Source: Sulfitobacter sp. D7 (GTDB lineage Bacteria; Pseudomonadota; Alphaproteobacteria; Rhodobacterales; Rhodobacteraceae). Taken from it: a DNA stretch of 64,000 nucleotides. Numbering within the stretch: position 1 is the first letter of the stretch; each line of letters begins with the position of its first letter. This document shows positions 7,911 through 17,779 of this stretch, piece after piece. The notes below the pieces were generated by a model, which saw only the letters and a list, made by a program, of their open reading frames with translations, had not been told where the DNA came from and searched no databases. The translations under genes were made by a program, and so were the position numbers. Location: assembly GCF_003611275.1 (NCBI RefSeq), contig NZ_CP020696.1:1-64000 (forward strand), given 5' to 3'.

Positions 7911-9893
7911 ATGACCACAAGCTTTGCTCCCCTTACCGTCGCTATCGGCGATCTCGTCCCGCATCCCGCCAATGTGCGCAGCAACTCCCCGGAAACCTAT
8001 GATCCCGAGAACATCGCCCATCTGAAGGCCAGCATCGCCGTTCTGGGCCTCTTGCAGCCGATCCTGGTCCAGAAGCTCGACGGCAAATACGCCGTGCTGG
8101 CTGGTGGCCGGCGGCATGCCGCGCTGAAGGAGCTGGTCGCTGAAAAGGCCATCAAGGGCTTCACGGCGAAGACCAAGGTGGACTGCCGCCTTGTCCCTGA
8201 CGACTGCGACGTCACCACGGCGCTGTCGCTCGCCGAGAACATCACCCAGGCGCCGATGAACGCAATCGACGAGTTCGAGGCTTTCGCCCGGATGATGGAG
8301 GTCGACGGCCAGACGCCCGAGACGATCGCAAAGACCTTCGGCACCACCGTTGCCGTCGTGAAAGGCCGGTTGCGCTATGGCCTGATCCACCCCGACATCC
8401 GCGCCGCGGCCCGGGGCAAGGTGATCACGCTCGACACGATGAAGGCCTTCGCCGAGCATCCGAGCCAGGATACGCAGCGCGAGGTCTTCGAGGCGCTCAC
8501 GAAAGACGGCGGCTATCTGCAGGCCTACACCGTCCGTCAGGCACTCAAATCCCGCGGTGTGCAGGTCCGCGACGACATCGGGGCTTTCGTGCGCGCGGAC
8601 TACGAGGAACGCGGCGGCGCTGTCGCGGCTGACCTTCTGGAAGAGCATTCCGTGCTCGAGGATGCAGCACTTGTCGAGACCATCCTGCTCGAGAAGCTCG
8701 GTGCCGCTGCCGAAGAGGCCCGCATAAAGCTGGGCTTTGCCTGGGCCGATGCGATGGTGCGCTATGACTACGCGACCATGGCCGACTACGGCCGCGTCTA
8801 TCCCGGCCCGATCGAGCCGGATGAGGCTGCCCAGAAGCGCGTCGATGAGATCACCGCCGAACTCGAGAAATTGCAGCTCCAAATGGAGGACGAGGGGCTC
8901 GAGGACGGTGCCTACAACGCGCTTTACGAGCGCGTGGACGCTCTGGAAGAGGAAGCCCGCGACCTGCAGGAGGCCTATAGCACCGAGGACCTCGCCCGCG
9001 CTGGTGTGATTGCGTCGTGGTCGGCCGGTAAGGTCACGCTCCATGTGGGCCTCGTCCGCCCCGAGGACACCGTCAAAGAGGAGGGCGCGCGCGGCTCCGC
9101 TAGTAATCCGACAGGGGAGGAGGCCCCGGACGCCGGCGAAATCACCTACCCAGCCTCGCTGGCCGAGGACCTCAAGACCGAGCGGGCCATGGCCCTCGGC
9201 GCCGCGATGGCGCTGCATCCGGAGGCCACGCTCGATCTGACGCTCTTCAAGCTGGTCAGTGACGTTCTGGCCAGCGGCATGAGTGTCACGCAGGCGATCA
9301 AGATCGATGCCCGCAACGAATACCGCAGCCATGCCAAGATGGACGAGATCGACGAGACCTCGCTCGAGCAGGTGGCGGCGGCACATGATGCGCTGGACCT
9401 CTCGTGGCTCGATGACACCCGCGCGCCCACCGATCAGTTCGCGGCGTTTCGCGCGCTGGAGGCAGGGGAGAAGGCCAAGCTCGTCGCCTTTGCAACCGCC
9501 AGCACCACGCAGTCCTGCTTCACGCGGGACCGCCAGCGCGACAGCCTGATGCATGCGTTCGAGATCGAGATCATGCCCGACATTCGCGCCCACTGGACGC
9601 CGAATGCGGCCCTCTTCAACCGCTTCAAGAAGGCCTGGCTCCTGAGGATCCTCGGCGAAGATCTGGGTCTCGCCCAGGAGGCGGTGACGCTGGCCTCGTC
9701 GAGCAAGAAGGAGATCGTCGCCTTTTGTGACAAGCTCTTCGCCGAACCCTTCGCCACACTCACGGACGCGCAGCGCGCTGCCGTGGCCGCCTGGTGCCCG
9801 CCGATGATGCAGACCGCCGGTGTCGCCTTTGAAGAGGCGGAGCCCACCGTGGAAACTCCGGAGCCTGCCAGCGAGGTCGCGCAAGCGGCCTGA
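7911..9893 (+). CDS. Large ParB/KorB-like DNA-binding protein (660 residues)
   Basis: The start at 7911 follows GGAAGGA. Residues about 5-110 form a ParB N-terminal domain with LVPHPANVRS, GLLQPILV and GGRRHAAL, then LAENITQAPMNAIDEFEAF. A helix-turn-helix follows (ETIAKTFGTTVAVVKGRL). The remaining 450 residues are acidic and helical, with a heptad-like stretch at about 305-350, and have no domain I can name. It is far longer than the RepB of this plasmid and is not next to a ParA gene. It is therefore more likely a plasmid-borne ParB-like regulator or DNA-protection factor than the partition protein. Confidence 0.85.
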   Translation: MTTSFAPLTVAIGDLVPHPANVRSNSPETYDPENIAHLKASIAVLGLLQPILVQKLDGKYAVLAGGRRHAALKELVAEKAIKGFTAKTKVDCRLVPDDCDVTTALSLAENITQAPMNAIDEFEAFARMMEVDGQTPETIAKTFGTTVAVVKGRLRYGLIHPDIRAAARGKVITLDTMKAFAEHPSQDTQREVFEALTKDGGYLQAYTVRQALKSRGVQVRDDIGAFVRADYEERGGAVAADLLEEHSVLEDAALVETILLEKLGAAAEEARIKLGFAWADAMVRYDYATMADYGRVYPGPIEPDEAAQKRVDEITAELEKLQLQMEDEGLEDGAYNALYERVDALEEEARDLQEAYSTEDLARAGVIASWSAGKVTLHVGLVRPEDTVKEEGARGSASNPTGEEAPDAGEITYPASLAEDLKTERAMALGAAMALHPEATLDLTLFKLVSDVLASGMSVTQAIKIDARNEYRSHAKMDEIDETSLEQVAAAHDALDLSWLDDTRAPTDQFAAFRALEAGEKAKLVAFATASTTQSCFTRDRQRDSLMHAFEIEIMPDIRAHWTPNAALFNRFKKAWLLRILGEDLGLAQEAVTLASSSKKEIVAFCDKLFAEPFATLTDAQRAAVAAWCPPMMQTAGVAFEEAEPTVETPEPASEVAQAA

Positions 9894-9903
9894 CGCATCA
9901 AGT

Positions 9904-9935
9904 GACCCGCGCGGAGCATTCCGAGCGCGCGGGTC
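9904..9935 (+). terminator. Perfect 10-bp GC-rich stem-loop after the ParB-like gene
   Basis: GACCCGCGCG (9904-9913) and CGCGCGGGTC (9926-9935) are exact complements. No T-run follows, so it may end transcription only weakly or act as a leader structure for the next gene. Confidence 0.5.
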
Positions 9936-9967
9936 GACCCTTCCAAACCGAACAGAAAGACATCCCC

Positions 9968-10561
9968 ATGGCTATTCTCAAGTTCTCTGCGTCCGCTGTC
10001 GCGGCGCAAATCGCACATGCGCGTGCCTGTAAGACCTTCCTGCCCAACTGGAACGGGCCCGTGGACAGGCCGGCCCTGATCCTGATCGTTGGCAATGGTG
10101 TGCATCTGCGCTCGAACGGCATCGATGGTACGACCACCCGTATCGTCACCACCGAACAGGCCGATCCCTCCTTTGCCTTCGCCGACGGCATGAACCCGTT
10201 TCGGGATACCGACTGGATGGCGCAGCGCCGCATGGCGTTTCGCGATCTGACAGGCCAGTTCTACACCGACATCCTGGATGACGTGCAGGTGCTCATCGAC
10301 CGGGGGCGGGGGACCATCCGGCTCGCCACCGATGGCCACAGCATCCGCGTCTTCGTGCGCCGGGCCTCGGATTATCTCATCGGCGGGACCTACGAGGTGC
10401 CGTCAGGCCTCGGCGGCACCTTCCGGGTCATCCTCAAGGATGCCTGCGACACCTTCGCGATCGTGCAGAACTGCGGCAATTGCGAGGATTTCGACGCCAT
10501 GCAGCCCTACCGCGTGCCGCTCGATGCATTGATGGAAATCGATGACCGGAGGGCGGCATAA
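9968..10561 (+). CDS. Hypothetical plasmid protein, 197 residues
   Basis: The ATG at 9968 follows a CATCCCC leader seen before several genes of this block. The family is not recognised. The first residues (MAILKFSASAVAAQIAHAR) form a likely amphipathic helix; two cysteines lie close together near the end (QNCGNCEDFD). No signal peptide or membrane helix is seen. The stop codon overlaps the next ATG as TAATG, so this gene and the following one are translationally coupled and probably work together. Confidence 0.72.
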   Translation: MAILKFSASAVAAQIAHARACKTFLPNWNGPVDRPALILIVGNGVHLRSNGIDGTTTRIVTTEQADPSFAFADGMNPFRDTDWMAQRRMAFRDLTGQFYTDILDDVQVLIDRGRGTIRLATDGHSIRVFVRRASDYLIGGTYEVPSGLGGTFRVILKDACDTFAIVQNCGNCEDFDAMQPYRVPLDALMEIDDRRAA

Positions 10562-11217
10562 TGGGATGGCTCTTCTACACCGATTGCCGCGTCCAGACCT
10601 ACGCGGACGAGAAAGCGGAGATTGCCCGGCTGTGCACCTTCGAGGGCGACACGCGCAAAACCGAACTGGTCAAGGCCTGTAAGGTCGGCTCCACCTGGTA
10701 TGCAGCGGCTAGGGTCACCAATCGCGACGGCACCCCTGTCGAAGACGCGACCTATGTCACCGATGCGGATGGCTCCATCACTTTCGGAGCTGTCTTCCTC
10801 ACCCGATACGATGACGGCTGCTGGGGCTACAAGGACATGGAGGAAAGCGCTGGCCCGAACGAGTCTCGTGCTCCCCTTGGGCTGATCGAGCTCCTCTCCG
10901 ACCTGAAAGACCCGGACAGCTACGCCCAGGACTGGCGCCAGCGCTGCCGGGACTGGGCTTCGATCCCTGACTACGAGGAAGGCGACAAGATCAGGCTCGC
11001 AGCACCCGTGACGCTCACCGATGGCAGCACCTGCCAGATCGTCACCGCGACACACTACAGGCGGGGTCGGCAGAAACGCCGCTGCTACCGCATCGAGGAA
11101 ACTGGTGGGCTCGTACGCCTGTCGAAGGCCTCGCTTGCGGGCTCGGAGCTGCTCAGCTCCGCGAAAGGTGCGGCTAGCCCGGTGCTGGCGGAGTTCCTGG
11201 CGGGGCAGGGTGGTTGA
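10561..11217 (+). CDS. Hypothetical protein starting MGWLFY (resembles DUF6927 family)
   Basis: This 218-residue protein is coupled to the gene before it by a 1-base overlap. It opens with MGWLFYTDCRVQTYADEKAEI, then GSTWYAAARV, a tyrosine-rich YDDGCWGYKDMEE segment, and a charged RRGRQKRRCYRIEET stretch. I believe this is the family labelled DUF6927, but that is from memory. No catalytic motif is evident. It occurs with ArdC, DUF736 and DUF2493 neighbours on roseobacter plasmids. Confidence 0.75.
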   Translation: MGWLFYTDCRVQTYADEKAEIARLCTFEGDTRKTELVKACKVGSTWYAAARVTNRDGTPVEDATYVTDADGSITFGAVFLTRYDDGCWGYKDMEESAGPNESRAPLGLIELLSDLKDPDSYAQDWRQRCRDWASIPDYEEGDKIRLAAPVTLTDGSTCQIVTATHYRRGRQKRRCYRIEETGGLVRLSKASLAGSELLSSAKGAASPVLAEFLAGQGG

Positions 11218-11275
11218 GTTTCTCGCTGAGACAACACCACGGAACCACGCGCGCACATAATGCCGACTTGAAACC

Positions 11276-11293
11276 GTATCTCAAATGAGATAC
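11276..11293. promoter_or_regulatory. Palindromic operator over the RelBE-like promoter
   Basis: GTATCTCAAATGAGATAC has 8-bp arms around AA. TTGAAA (11268-11273) and an ATACAT box (11290-11295) flank it. Antitoxins of this class repress their own promoters, so this is the likely autoregulatory site. Confidence 0.6.
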
Positions 11294-11321
11294 ATCACTC
11301 CCATCAACTGGAGGACCATCC

Positions 11322-11621
11322 ATGCCTGCCCAAACATCCATGCTTCATGTTCGTGTTGACGATCAGCTGAAAGCACAGGCTTCGGACGCACTTGCGGGCG
11401 TCGGTCTGACGCTCTCCGATGCGGTGCGTATTCTTCTGACCCGCGTGGCCGCAGAAGGCGGATTGCCTGCCGGATTGACCGCTGATCCGGATGCCTATGA
11501 TGCCTGGTTCCGGGCGAAGGTACAGGAAGCGCTGGACGATCCAAGGCCCACAACGCCCCATGCCAAGGCGATGCAAGACGCCCAGGCATTGATTGACGGG
11601 AAGCGCCTTGCCAAATCTTGA
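11322..11621 (+). CDS. RelB/DinJ-family antitoxin
   Basis: This 99-residue protein has the ribbon-helix-helix N-terminus of RelB/DinJ antitoxins (MLHVRVDDQLKAQASDAL, then LTLSDAVRILLTRVA), preceded by GGAGG. The C-terminal part, about residues 50-99, would wrap the toxin. Its end overlaps the toxin gene, the usual arrangement of type II modules. It would neutralise the toxin and repress the operon through the palindrome at 11276. Such a module would also stabilise the plasmid by post-segregational killing. Confidence 0.9.
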   Translation: MPAQTSMLHVRVDDQLKAQASDALAGVGLTLSDAVRILLTRVAAEGGLPAGLTADPDAYDAWFRAKVQEALDDPRPTTPHAKAMQDAQALIDGKRLAKS

Positions 11622-11883
11622 ATGGAAAGCCACGGCCATCGCCGACTTGTTGGCAATCATTGACTACATCTCTGACGACAACCCGGATGCCGCCCAAGTT
11701 CTCAAAGACGAGATTGAACACAAGACGTCCCTCCTTCCAGAACGCCCTCAGATGTACCGCGCGGGCCGTGTGGACGGGACTAGGGAGATGGTTGTTCGGC
11801 CAAACTACATCGTGGTTTATGCTGAAAGCCCTGAGATGGTGACCATTTTGCGCGTACTTCATGCTGCGCAGCAGTGGCCATGA
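11608..11883 (+). CDS. RelE/ParE-family toxin
   Basis: From the TTG at 11608 (GGGAAG five bases upstream) the protein has 91 residues and begins PNLEWKATAIADLLAIIDYI, typical of RelE/ParE toxins. The core continues with NPDAAQVLKDEI and PERPQMYRAGRVDGTREMVV, and ends YIVVYAESPEMVTILRVLHAAQQWP. A TTG at 11593 would add five residues. The target, ribosome-bound mRNA (RelE) or gyrase (ParE), cannot be decided from sequence; the terminal LRVLHAAQQWP is ParE-like. It overlaps the antitoxin gene by 14 bp. Confidence 0.88.
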   Translation: MPNLEWKATAIADLLAIIDYISDDNPDAAQVLKDEIEHKTSLLPERPQMYRAGRVDGTREMVVRPNYIVVYAESPEMVTILRVLHAAQQWP

Positions 11884-11912
11884 TCGGCGTGCAGGCCCTC
11901 CGCTAAGAAATT

Positions 11913-11950
11913 GCCCGCTCTACGCCTTCAAAGTGTAGAGCGGGCTTTTT
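11913..11950 (+). terminator. Rho-independent terminator after the toxin gene
   Basis: GCCCGCTCTAC (11913-11923) pairs perfectly with GTAGAGCGGGC (11935-11945), followed by TTTTT. It insulates the toxin-antitoxin operon from the methyltransferase-helicase gene. Confidence 0.88.
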
Positions 11951-11989
11951 GTCCTTTGGAACTCAGACCCTGATCCAAAGGAAACCCCC

Positions 11990-14900
11990 ATGTCCAAGCA
12001 CCGCTCAACGCTCCCCAATCCTGTTGAATCCGACGCAAACCTCGCCTCTGCCCTCGCGCAGATCGGCACGGAGATCGACCACCAACCCCTGCGCAGTTCA
12101 GCGCTCGCGCGTATCATGCGCGAGACGTTTCATGGCAGCGATGCCGGCGGTGCCTGGGACTGGCGCATGGCCTATGACCTGATGCAGGCCGCGACCGTCC
12201 AGGTGCTGCTGCGTGGGGCCGACGCGGCAGGTGACATCGCTGCTGCAAAGCTGCTTGCCTCACGGCTGCTGACGGAAACCCGCCGGTCAGAGCAGCAGAT
12301 CCGGCTGCAGCAGTTTTCCACGCCGTTGCCTTTCGCGACCATGGCGGTGCGGGCGGCAGCCGTTCGCAAGGGCGAGACCGTGCTGGAGCCCTCGGCTGGC
12401 ACCGGTGCCCTGGCTGCTTTCGCCGCCCGGGCCGGTGCCACGCTTCTGCTCAACGAGATCGACCCCTTTCGCCAGCGCCTCCTACGGGCCCTCTTCGGCG
12501 GCGAGGTGACGGGCCATGACGGCGAGCATATCGATGATCTGCTGCAGACGCCGGTTCTACCCGACGTCGTGGTGATGAATCCGCCCTTCGCCTCCTCGGT
12601 CGATCGGTCGCGGGACAAGCACATCGCCGCCAAACATCTCATCGCGGCTGCAAAGCGTCTCGCGCCCGGTGGGCGGCTGGTGGCGATCATGCCGCCGGGG
12701 TTCACGCCCGAACGCGATGCCGCGCATTGGTCACGCGCCTGCGGTCTCCTGACGCTGCGCTTGGCGTTGACGATGCCGGGGCAGGTCTACCGCAAGCTTG
12801 GCACCTCTGTCGAAACACAGCTCATGGTCTTCGACAAGGTGCAGGAGGACGGCGAGATGATCCGCGCCATTGTGTGCGATCTGGACGAAGCCCTTCCTTT
12901 TGTCGACGCCGTGGCCGCAACCCGGCCCGAGGCGCGCCCCGTACAACAGGCGGCGTCGATGCCGCACGCGCGGCTGACCGTTCCATCATTTGCCCCGCGC
13001 AAGACCGCCGCTGCGCCTGTTGCCGCCTCCAAACCCCGGGCCAATGCCGTCCGTCCGCTCAGCTTCACAAGCTTTGAGACCCCTCGCGACAACACGCCCA
13101 TCTCGGACATCTATGCGCGTTACCGGCCGCAACGGATCGAGATCGCGGGTGCGCAGGAACATCCCACCCCGCTCGTCGAGAGCATCGCCATGGCCTCGGT
13201 TGCCCCGCCCATGCCCTCAAATACGGGTCGTGATGACTTGCGCCTGCCCGCACGGTTGGTCGAGGAGGGAGATCTCTCCGAGGCGCAGCTCGAGACCATC
13301 ATCATGGCGCATGATGCCCATGGGCGCGACCTGCCCGGTCGGTTTACCATCGATGACGACCAGACCAAGCTGACGCGCGCCGATGATGACCCAGACGCAC
13401 GGGCCTATCGCCTTGGGTACTTTCTCGGCGACGGCACCGGTTGCGGCAAGGGGCGCGAATGCGCGGGGCTCATTCTCGTGAACTGGCTTTCCGGGCGCAG
13501 GAAGGCGATCTGGGTCTCCAAATCCGCCACGCTCATCGAGGACGCGATCCGCGACTGGACCGATCTCGGCGGCTCGCCTGCCGACATTCAGCCGCTCTCC
13601 AAATGGAAACCGGACCAGCCCATCCCGATGGGCGACGGTATCCTCTTCGTCACCTACGCCACGCTGCGGTCCGCGGGCAAATGCGGCACCACGCGACTGC
13701 ACCAGACCCTCGACTGGATGGGCGCAGACTTTGAAGGCGTCCTCGCTTTTGATGAGGCCCATGCCATGCAGAACGCGGCAGGGTCCGAGCAGGGCAGGGG
13801 GGTCAAACCCTCCCAGCAGGGCCTTGCTGGCCTGCGGCTGCAACTGGCAGCACCCCGCGCCCGCGTCTTCTACATCTCGGCCACGGGTGCCACGAGCGTG
13901 CACAACCTGGCCTATGCCGCGCGGCTGGGGCTCTGGGGGCAGGGCCCCGAATACCCCTTCCCAAGACGCGAGAGCTTCGTTTCTGCGATGGAAGCCGGCG
14001 GTGTCGCTGCCATGGAGGTGGTCGCGCGCGATCTCAAGACGCTCGGGCTCTACACGGCGCGTGCCCTCAGCTTTGATGGGGTGGAATATGACGTGCTCGA
14101 ACACGCGCTCACCCCGGCCCAGATCGAGATCTACGACGCCTATGCGGGCGCGTTTCGGACGATCCACCACAATCTCGAGGCGGCGCTGACCGCGACTGGG
14201 GTCAACGACGCCTCGGGCGAGACCAATGCCTCGGCCGCACGCGCTTCGGCCAAGTCCCGCTTCGAGAGCACGAAGCAGCGGTTTTTCAACCATCTCCTGT
14301 TGGGCATGAAAGCCCTAACCATCATCCGTGCCATCGAGCAGGATCTGGTGGCGGGCTATGCTTGCGTCATCCAGGTGGTCTCGACAGGCGAGAGCCTGTT
14401 GAAGCGCCGACTTGAGACGATGGACCCGGAGGATGAACTCGTTGAGGGTGCCTTGACGCCGCGTGATTATGTTCTGGGCTACCTCGAACAGGCCTTCCCG
14501 ATCCATGCGCAAAAGCTGGTCGAGATCGACGGCAACATGGTGGCCGAGCCGTTGCGCGATGAGACTGGCGCGCTGGTCGTCTCGCGCGAGGCGCTCGCTT
14601 TGCGTGACGCGGCCATGATGGAGTTGATGACGCTGGCGCCGATCCCCTCGGCCCTCGATCAAATCCTCTGGGCCTTTGGCGACGAGGCTGTCGCGGAGGT
14701 CACGGGCCGTTCGATCCGGCCACTCAAGGCCGAAGATGGCCATCTCTTCATCGAGAAGCGCGCCGCCAGCAGCAATTTCTCCGAAACCCAGGCCTTCATG
14801 GACGGCGAGAAGGACATCCTGATCTTCTCCGATGCAGGTGGGACGGGCCGGTCCTATCATGCGGCACAGACCGCGAAGAACCAGAAACGGCGGCGGCACT

Positions 14901-15056
14901 ATCTTCTGGAGCCCGGCTGGCGCGCCGACGCGGCCATCCAGGGGCTGGGCCGCACGCATCGCTCGGCCCAGGTCAGTGCGCCCTTCTTCCGGGTCTGCAC
15001 CTCGGATGTGCATGGCGAGAAGCGTTTCACCTCGACGATCAGCAAACGCCTCGACC
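11990..15056 (+). pseudogene. 5' part of DNA methyltransferase-helicase gene, interrupted by IS256-family element
   Basis: Residues about 95-280 form a class I methyltransferase with LEPSAGTGALAAFAARAG and the catalytic VMNPPF motif of N6-adenine enzymes. From about 475 follows a strawberry-notch/SNF2-like helicase with GDGTGCGKGRE (Walker A type), DEAHAMQN, and later the arginine-finger region GLGRTHRSAQ. The insertion adds a few foreign codons and a stop at 15079, so a 1029-residue truncated product could still be made. Removing the element and one 9-bp duplicate restores a single frame of 1420 residues. Such fusions are frequent on roseobacter plasmids and may modify plasmid DNA on entry. 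Confidence 0.92.
15048..15056. repeat. Left 9-bp target duplication of the first IS256-family element
   Basis: GCCTCGACC directly precedes the left terminal repeat and recurs at 16457-16465 directly after the right one. Confidence 0.95.
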
Positions 15057-16456
15057 GAGCTATGCTTGAATTTGGGTGACGCGCATCATCAGGCGGCGCG
15101 GTTTTCGGTGTCGTTGGTCACTTCGACACCGTCGTTGAATTTGATTCCTTCGATAACCTTTGGCAACTGATTTCTGCCCTTGAGGCGCAGCCATTTTTTC
15201 GATGCTGCCTGAATGAGGGTGAAAACCATCAGTTTTGCGGTCTTTTGTGACAGCGCCCCTTTGGTCCTCACCGTTCGGTGCCGAACAGTGGCGAACACGC
15301 TTTCAATCGGGTTCGAGGTGCGCAGATGGCCCCAATGCTCGGCTGGGAAGTCGAAGAATGCAAGCATCGCCTCTTCGTCCTTTGTCAGGCAGGCAACACC
15401 TTTTGGGTATTTGACGCCATACTTTTCGGAGAAAACTGCCAACGCAGCATCGGCTTCTGCGCGCGTTCCGGCGTGCTGGATGTCGTCCAGATCTGACTTG
15501 ACCGCCGGGGCCATCTGCTTGGGAAAACAGTTCTGGACGTTCTTTACCTTATGCACCCAACACCGTTGGTGCTTTGTGCCTGGAAACGTTTTGTCCAGTG
15601 CGTTCCAGAACCCCATGGCTCCATCCCCAACCGCAATTTCCGGTGCGACGGACAGCCCGCGGCCTTTGATGTCGGTCAGCAACTCATGCCAGCTCTGCGC
15701 GCTCTCCCGCAGGCCGACCTGAAAGCCGATCAGCTCTTTCTTGCCCTCCGGTGTCGCGCCGATGATCACCAGCATGCATTCGGCATTTTCCTCCATCCGC
15801 GCCTGAAGATAAACGCCGTCCGCCCAAATGTAGACGTAGTGGCGGGCAGACAGATCCCGCCGTGCCCAGGCATCATATTGAACCTGCCATCCGGCAGTCA
15901 GACGCGAGATGACGCTTGGCGAGAGGTTGGGCGCATCCGGCCCCATGATGGCCGACAGCGCGTCCTGGAAATCGCCCGTCGATATGCCCTTCAGATAAAG
16001 AACAGGCAGCAGCGCGTCCAAGCTGATCGAGCGGCGCGCCCATTTCGGCAGAATGTTCGAGGTAAAGCGGATCTTTTCTGCCCCATCAGAGGACGCCATC
16101 CGGTCGCGCACCTTGGGCCGCTGGACATCCAGAGCACCGATCCCCGTCTGAATCTTCCGTTCAGGGCCAAATCCATGCCGCACAATCCGCTGACGCCCGT
16201 CTTCCAACTGCTCATCGGCAAAACTGGCGACAAAGGCATCAGCCTCGGCCTTCAGCGCTTCCGCCAGCATCCGACGAGCACCTTGCCGAGCAAGCTCTGT
16301 CAGCGGATCGACGATCGTTTCCGATTGGCGAAATGGCAGGATCGTTGTATCTTCCTTCATGGCGTATCGCTCCTTGTGAGGTTCTGGCCGGCTTTGACAC
16401 CCGCCACGATACGCCGCACTTCAAATCACGCCATCACCCAAATTCCCGCATAGCTC
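15057..16456 (-). mobile_element. IS256-family insertion sequence, complete, 1400 bp
   Basis: Terminal inverted repeats begin GAGCTATGC at both ends; about 21 of the first 23 bases match (left 15057 onward, right reading back from 16456). The 9-bp duplication GCCTCGACC flanks it, a length usual for IS256 elements. It carries one transposase gene on the minus strand. Identical duplications and a frame that closes perfectly point to a recent insertion. Confidence 0.95.
15089..16360 (-). CDS. IS256-family transposase
   Basis: This 423-residue mutator-type DDE transposase has the family marks LYLKGISTGDF, WADGVYLQARM, GDGAMGFWNAL, RCWVHKVKNV and HLRTSNPIESVFATVRHRT. The catalytic aspartates lie in the WADGVY and GDGAMG motifs and the glutamate in NPIES. 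The ATG at 16360 is 96 bp inside the right end. Length is normal and no frameshift is seen, so it is probably active. It shares only family-level similarity with the transposase at 57.1 kb. Confidence 0.95.
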   Translation of the reverse strand: MKEDTTILPFRQSETIVDPLTELARQGARRMLAEALKAEADAFVASFADEQLEDGRQRIVRHGFGPERKIQTGIGALDVQRPKVRDRMASSDGAEKIRFTSNILPKWARRSISLDALLPVLYLKGISTGDFQDALSAIMGPDAPNLSPSVISRLTAGWQVQYDAWARRDLSARHYVYIWADGVYLQARMEENAECMLVIIGATPEGKKELIGFQVGLRESAQSWHELLTDIKGRGLSVAPEIAVGDGAMGFWNALDKTFPGTKHQRCWVHKVKNVQNCFPKQMAPAVKSDLDDIQHAGTRAEADAALAVFSEKYGVKYPKGVACLTKDEEAMLAFFDFPAEHWGHLRTSNPIESVFATVRHRTVRTKGALSQKTAKLMVFTLIQAASKKWLRLKGRNQLPKVIEGIKFNDGVEVTNDTENRAA

Positions 16457-16465
16457 GCCTCGACC
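16457..16465. repeat. Right 9-bp target duplication of the first IS256-family element
   Basis: GCCTCGACC, the second copy of the sequence at 15048-15056. Confidence 0.95.
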
Positions 16466-17661
16466 AGCTGGGGGCCTTGACCAAGGGCCAACGCGAGACC
16501 GGTTCGCAAGGCATGTTCCGCGAGGAGGACAATCTGGAAAGCCCGATCGCGCGGGCGGCATTGCGTGGCTACTACGCCGATCTTGCCGCCGGGCGCGCCG
16601 AGGCGATGAGCTATGAGAACTTCACCGACTGGACGGCCCTGCGGCTGATCGACAAGGACGGGGTGCTGCTCGAGGAGCTGCCCCCGATCCAGCGGTTTCT
16701 GAACCGGGTTCTGGCCCTTCCCATCCACATGCAGAACGCGCTCTTTGCCGAGTTCATGCGCCGGATTGCCGATCAGACGGAAAGGGCGCGCGCGGCGGGC
16801 ACGCTCGATCTCGGCGTCGAAACCCTGCGCGGCGAAAAGATCGAACAGGTCTCCACTGAGGATCTCTGGACCTGGCCGAAATCCGGCGCCGTGACGCGGA
16901 TCATCGGACTTGAGGTGACGGACCCGGTCCATGTCCTGGGCGCCGAAGAGGCCATATCGCGCAATCCGGATAAGCTGCCGATGGTTAATCGCGCCTCCGG
17001 CCGCGCGGCGCTCATCTCGGCGCGCCCCATGCAGATGTACGATGAGGATATCGTCACCCTCATGCGCAAGATGGTGCGGCCAAACGGGTCCAGCTATCTG
17101 GAGGAGACCCGATTTGAGGCGTCTGCCTGGGAAGACATTGAAAGGCCCGAGTTCACGCAGGTCTGGGATGCCGAGGCCGCGTCCTTGCCAAAAACCACCA
17201 CGACCAAGCTCTACCTGCTGACCGGGCTGCTGCTGCCGATCTGGAAGGACATTCCGACCACCAATGAGCGCATCTACCGGGTCACGCCCGATGGGGCGAC
17301 CGCCATGATCGGGCGCACGCTGAGCGAGGAAGGAGCGGCCGCGCTGCGCGCCCGCTTCCTCGTCTCCAATCCGCAAACGCCACAGGATATGCTGACCGCC
17401 GCCCTCGGCACCACCGCACCTGTCGATCTGGGCCGGGGCCTGAGCCTGACCCGTCGTCGTGTCGCTGGCGAGATGCGCCTTGAGTTGGGCGGTGCAGATC
17501 GAGGCATGATCGACGGCCTCAAGGCTATGGGGTGTTTCACGGAGATCATCGCCTTTCAGTTGCGGGTGTTTCTGCCGCATGGGGACGGGATCGACACGGG
17601 AAGCATTCTGGCCCGGATCGTTGGGCATCGAGCCGCTAGAGCTGCAGAACAAGCCGCCTGA
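16466..17661 (+). pseudogene. 3' part of the interrupted methyltransferase-helicase gene
   Basis: The frame resumes directly after the duplication with QLGALTKGQRETGSQGMF, the exact continuation of the helicase C-terminal motif interrupted at 15056. It runs about 400 residues to a stop at 17661 and includes GYYADLAAGR, WTALRLIDKDG and the C-terminal domain usual in strawberry-notch-like plasmid proteins. On its own it has lost the methyltransferase and both ATPase motifs. A 442-residue open frame that begins inside the element could in principle be expressed but is unlikely to have the parent activity. Confidence 0.9.
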
Positions 17662-17779
17662 AAAGTCAAAGCGGGCTTCCGGTCGGGCGTCGCGGATCGG
17701 GATTTGGCCGGTCTGCGCTTCCCGGCCGCGGGCATCCCCATGCCTGCCCAGCCCCCACTTCAGACAAGAGGACAGACCC

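Noticed and set aside
7860..9884. A 674-codon open frame on the minus strand opposite the ParB-like gene
   Set aside because: It is the GC-rich shadow of a well-supported + strand gene with a ribosome site and a ParB domain; the minus frame has no domain and an odd glycine/histidine/arginine-rich composition.
13217..14293. Long minus-strand frame opposite the helicase part
   Set aside because: The + strand encodes conserved helicase motifs over the same bases; the minus frame is composition-driven.
15551..16453. 300-codon + strand frame across the IS256 transposase
   Set aside because: Opposite strand of a recognised transposase; no independent evidence.
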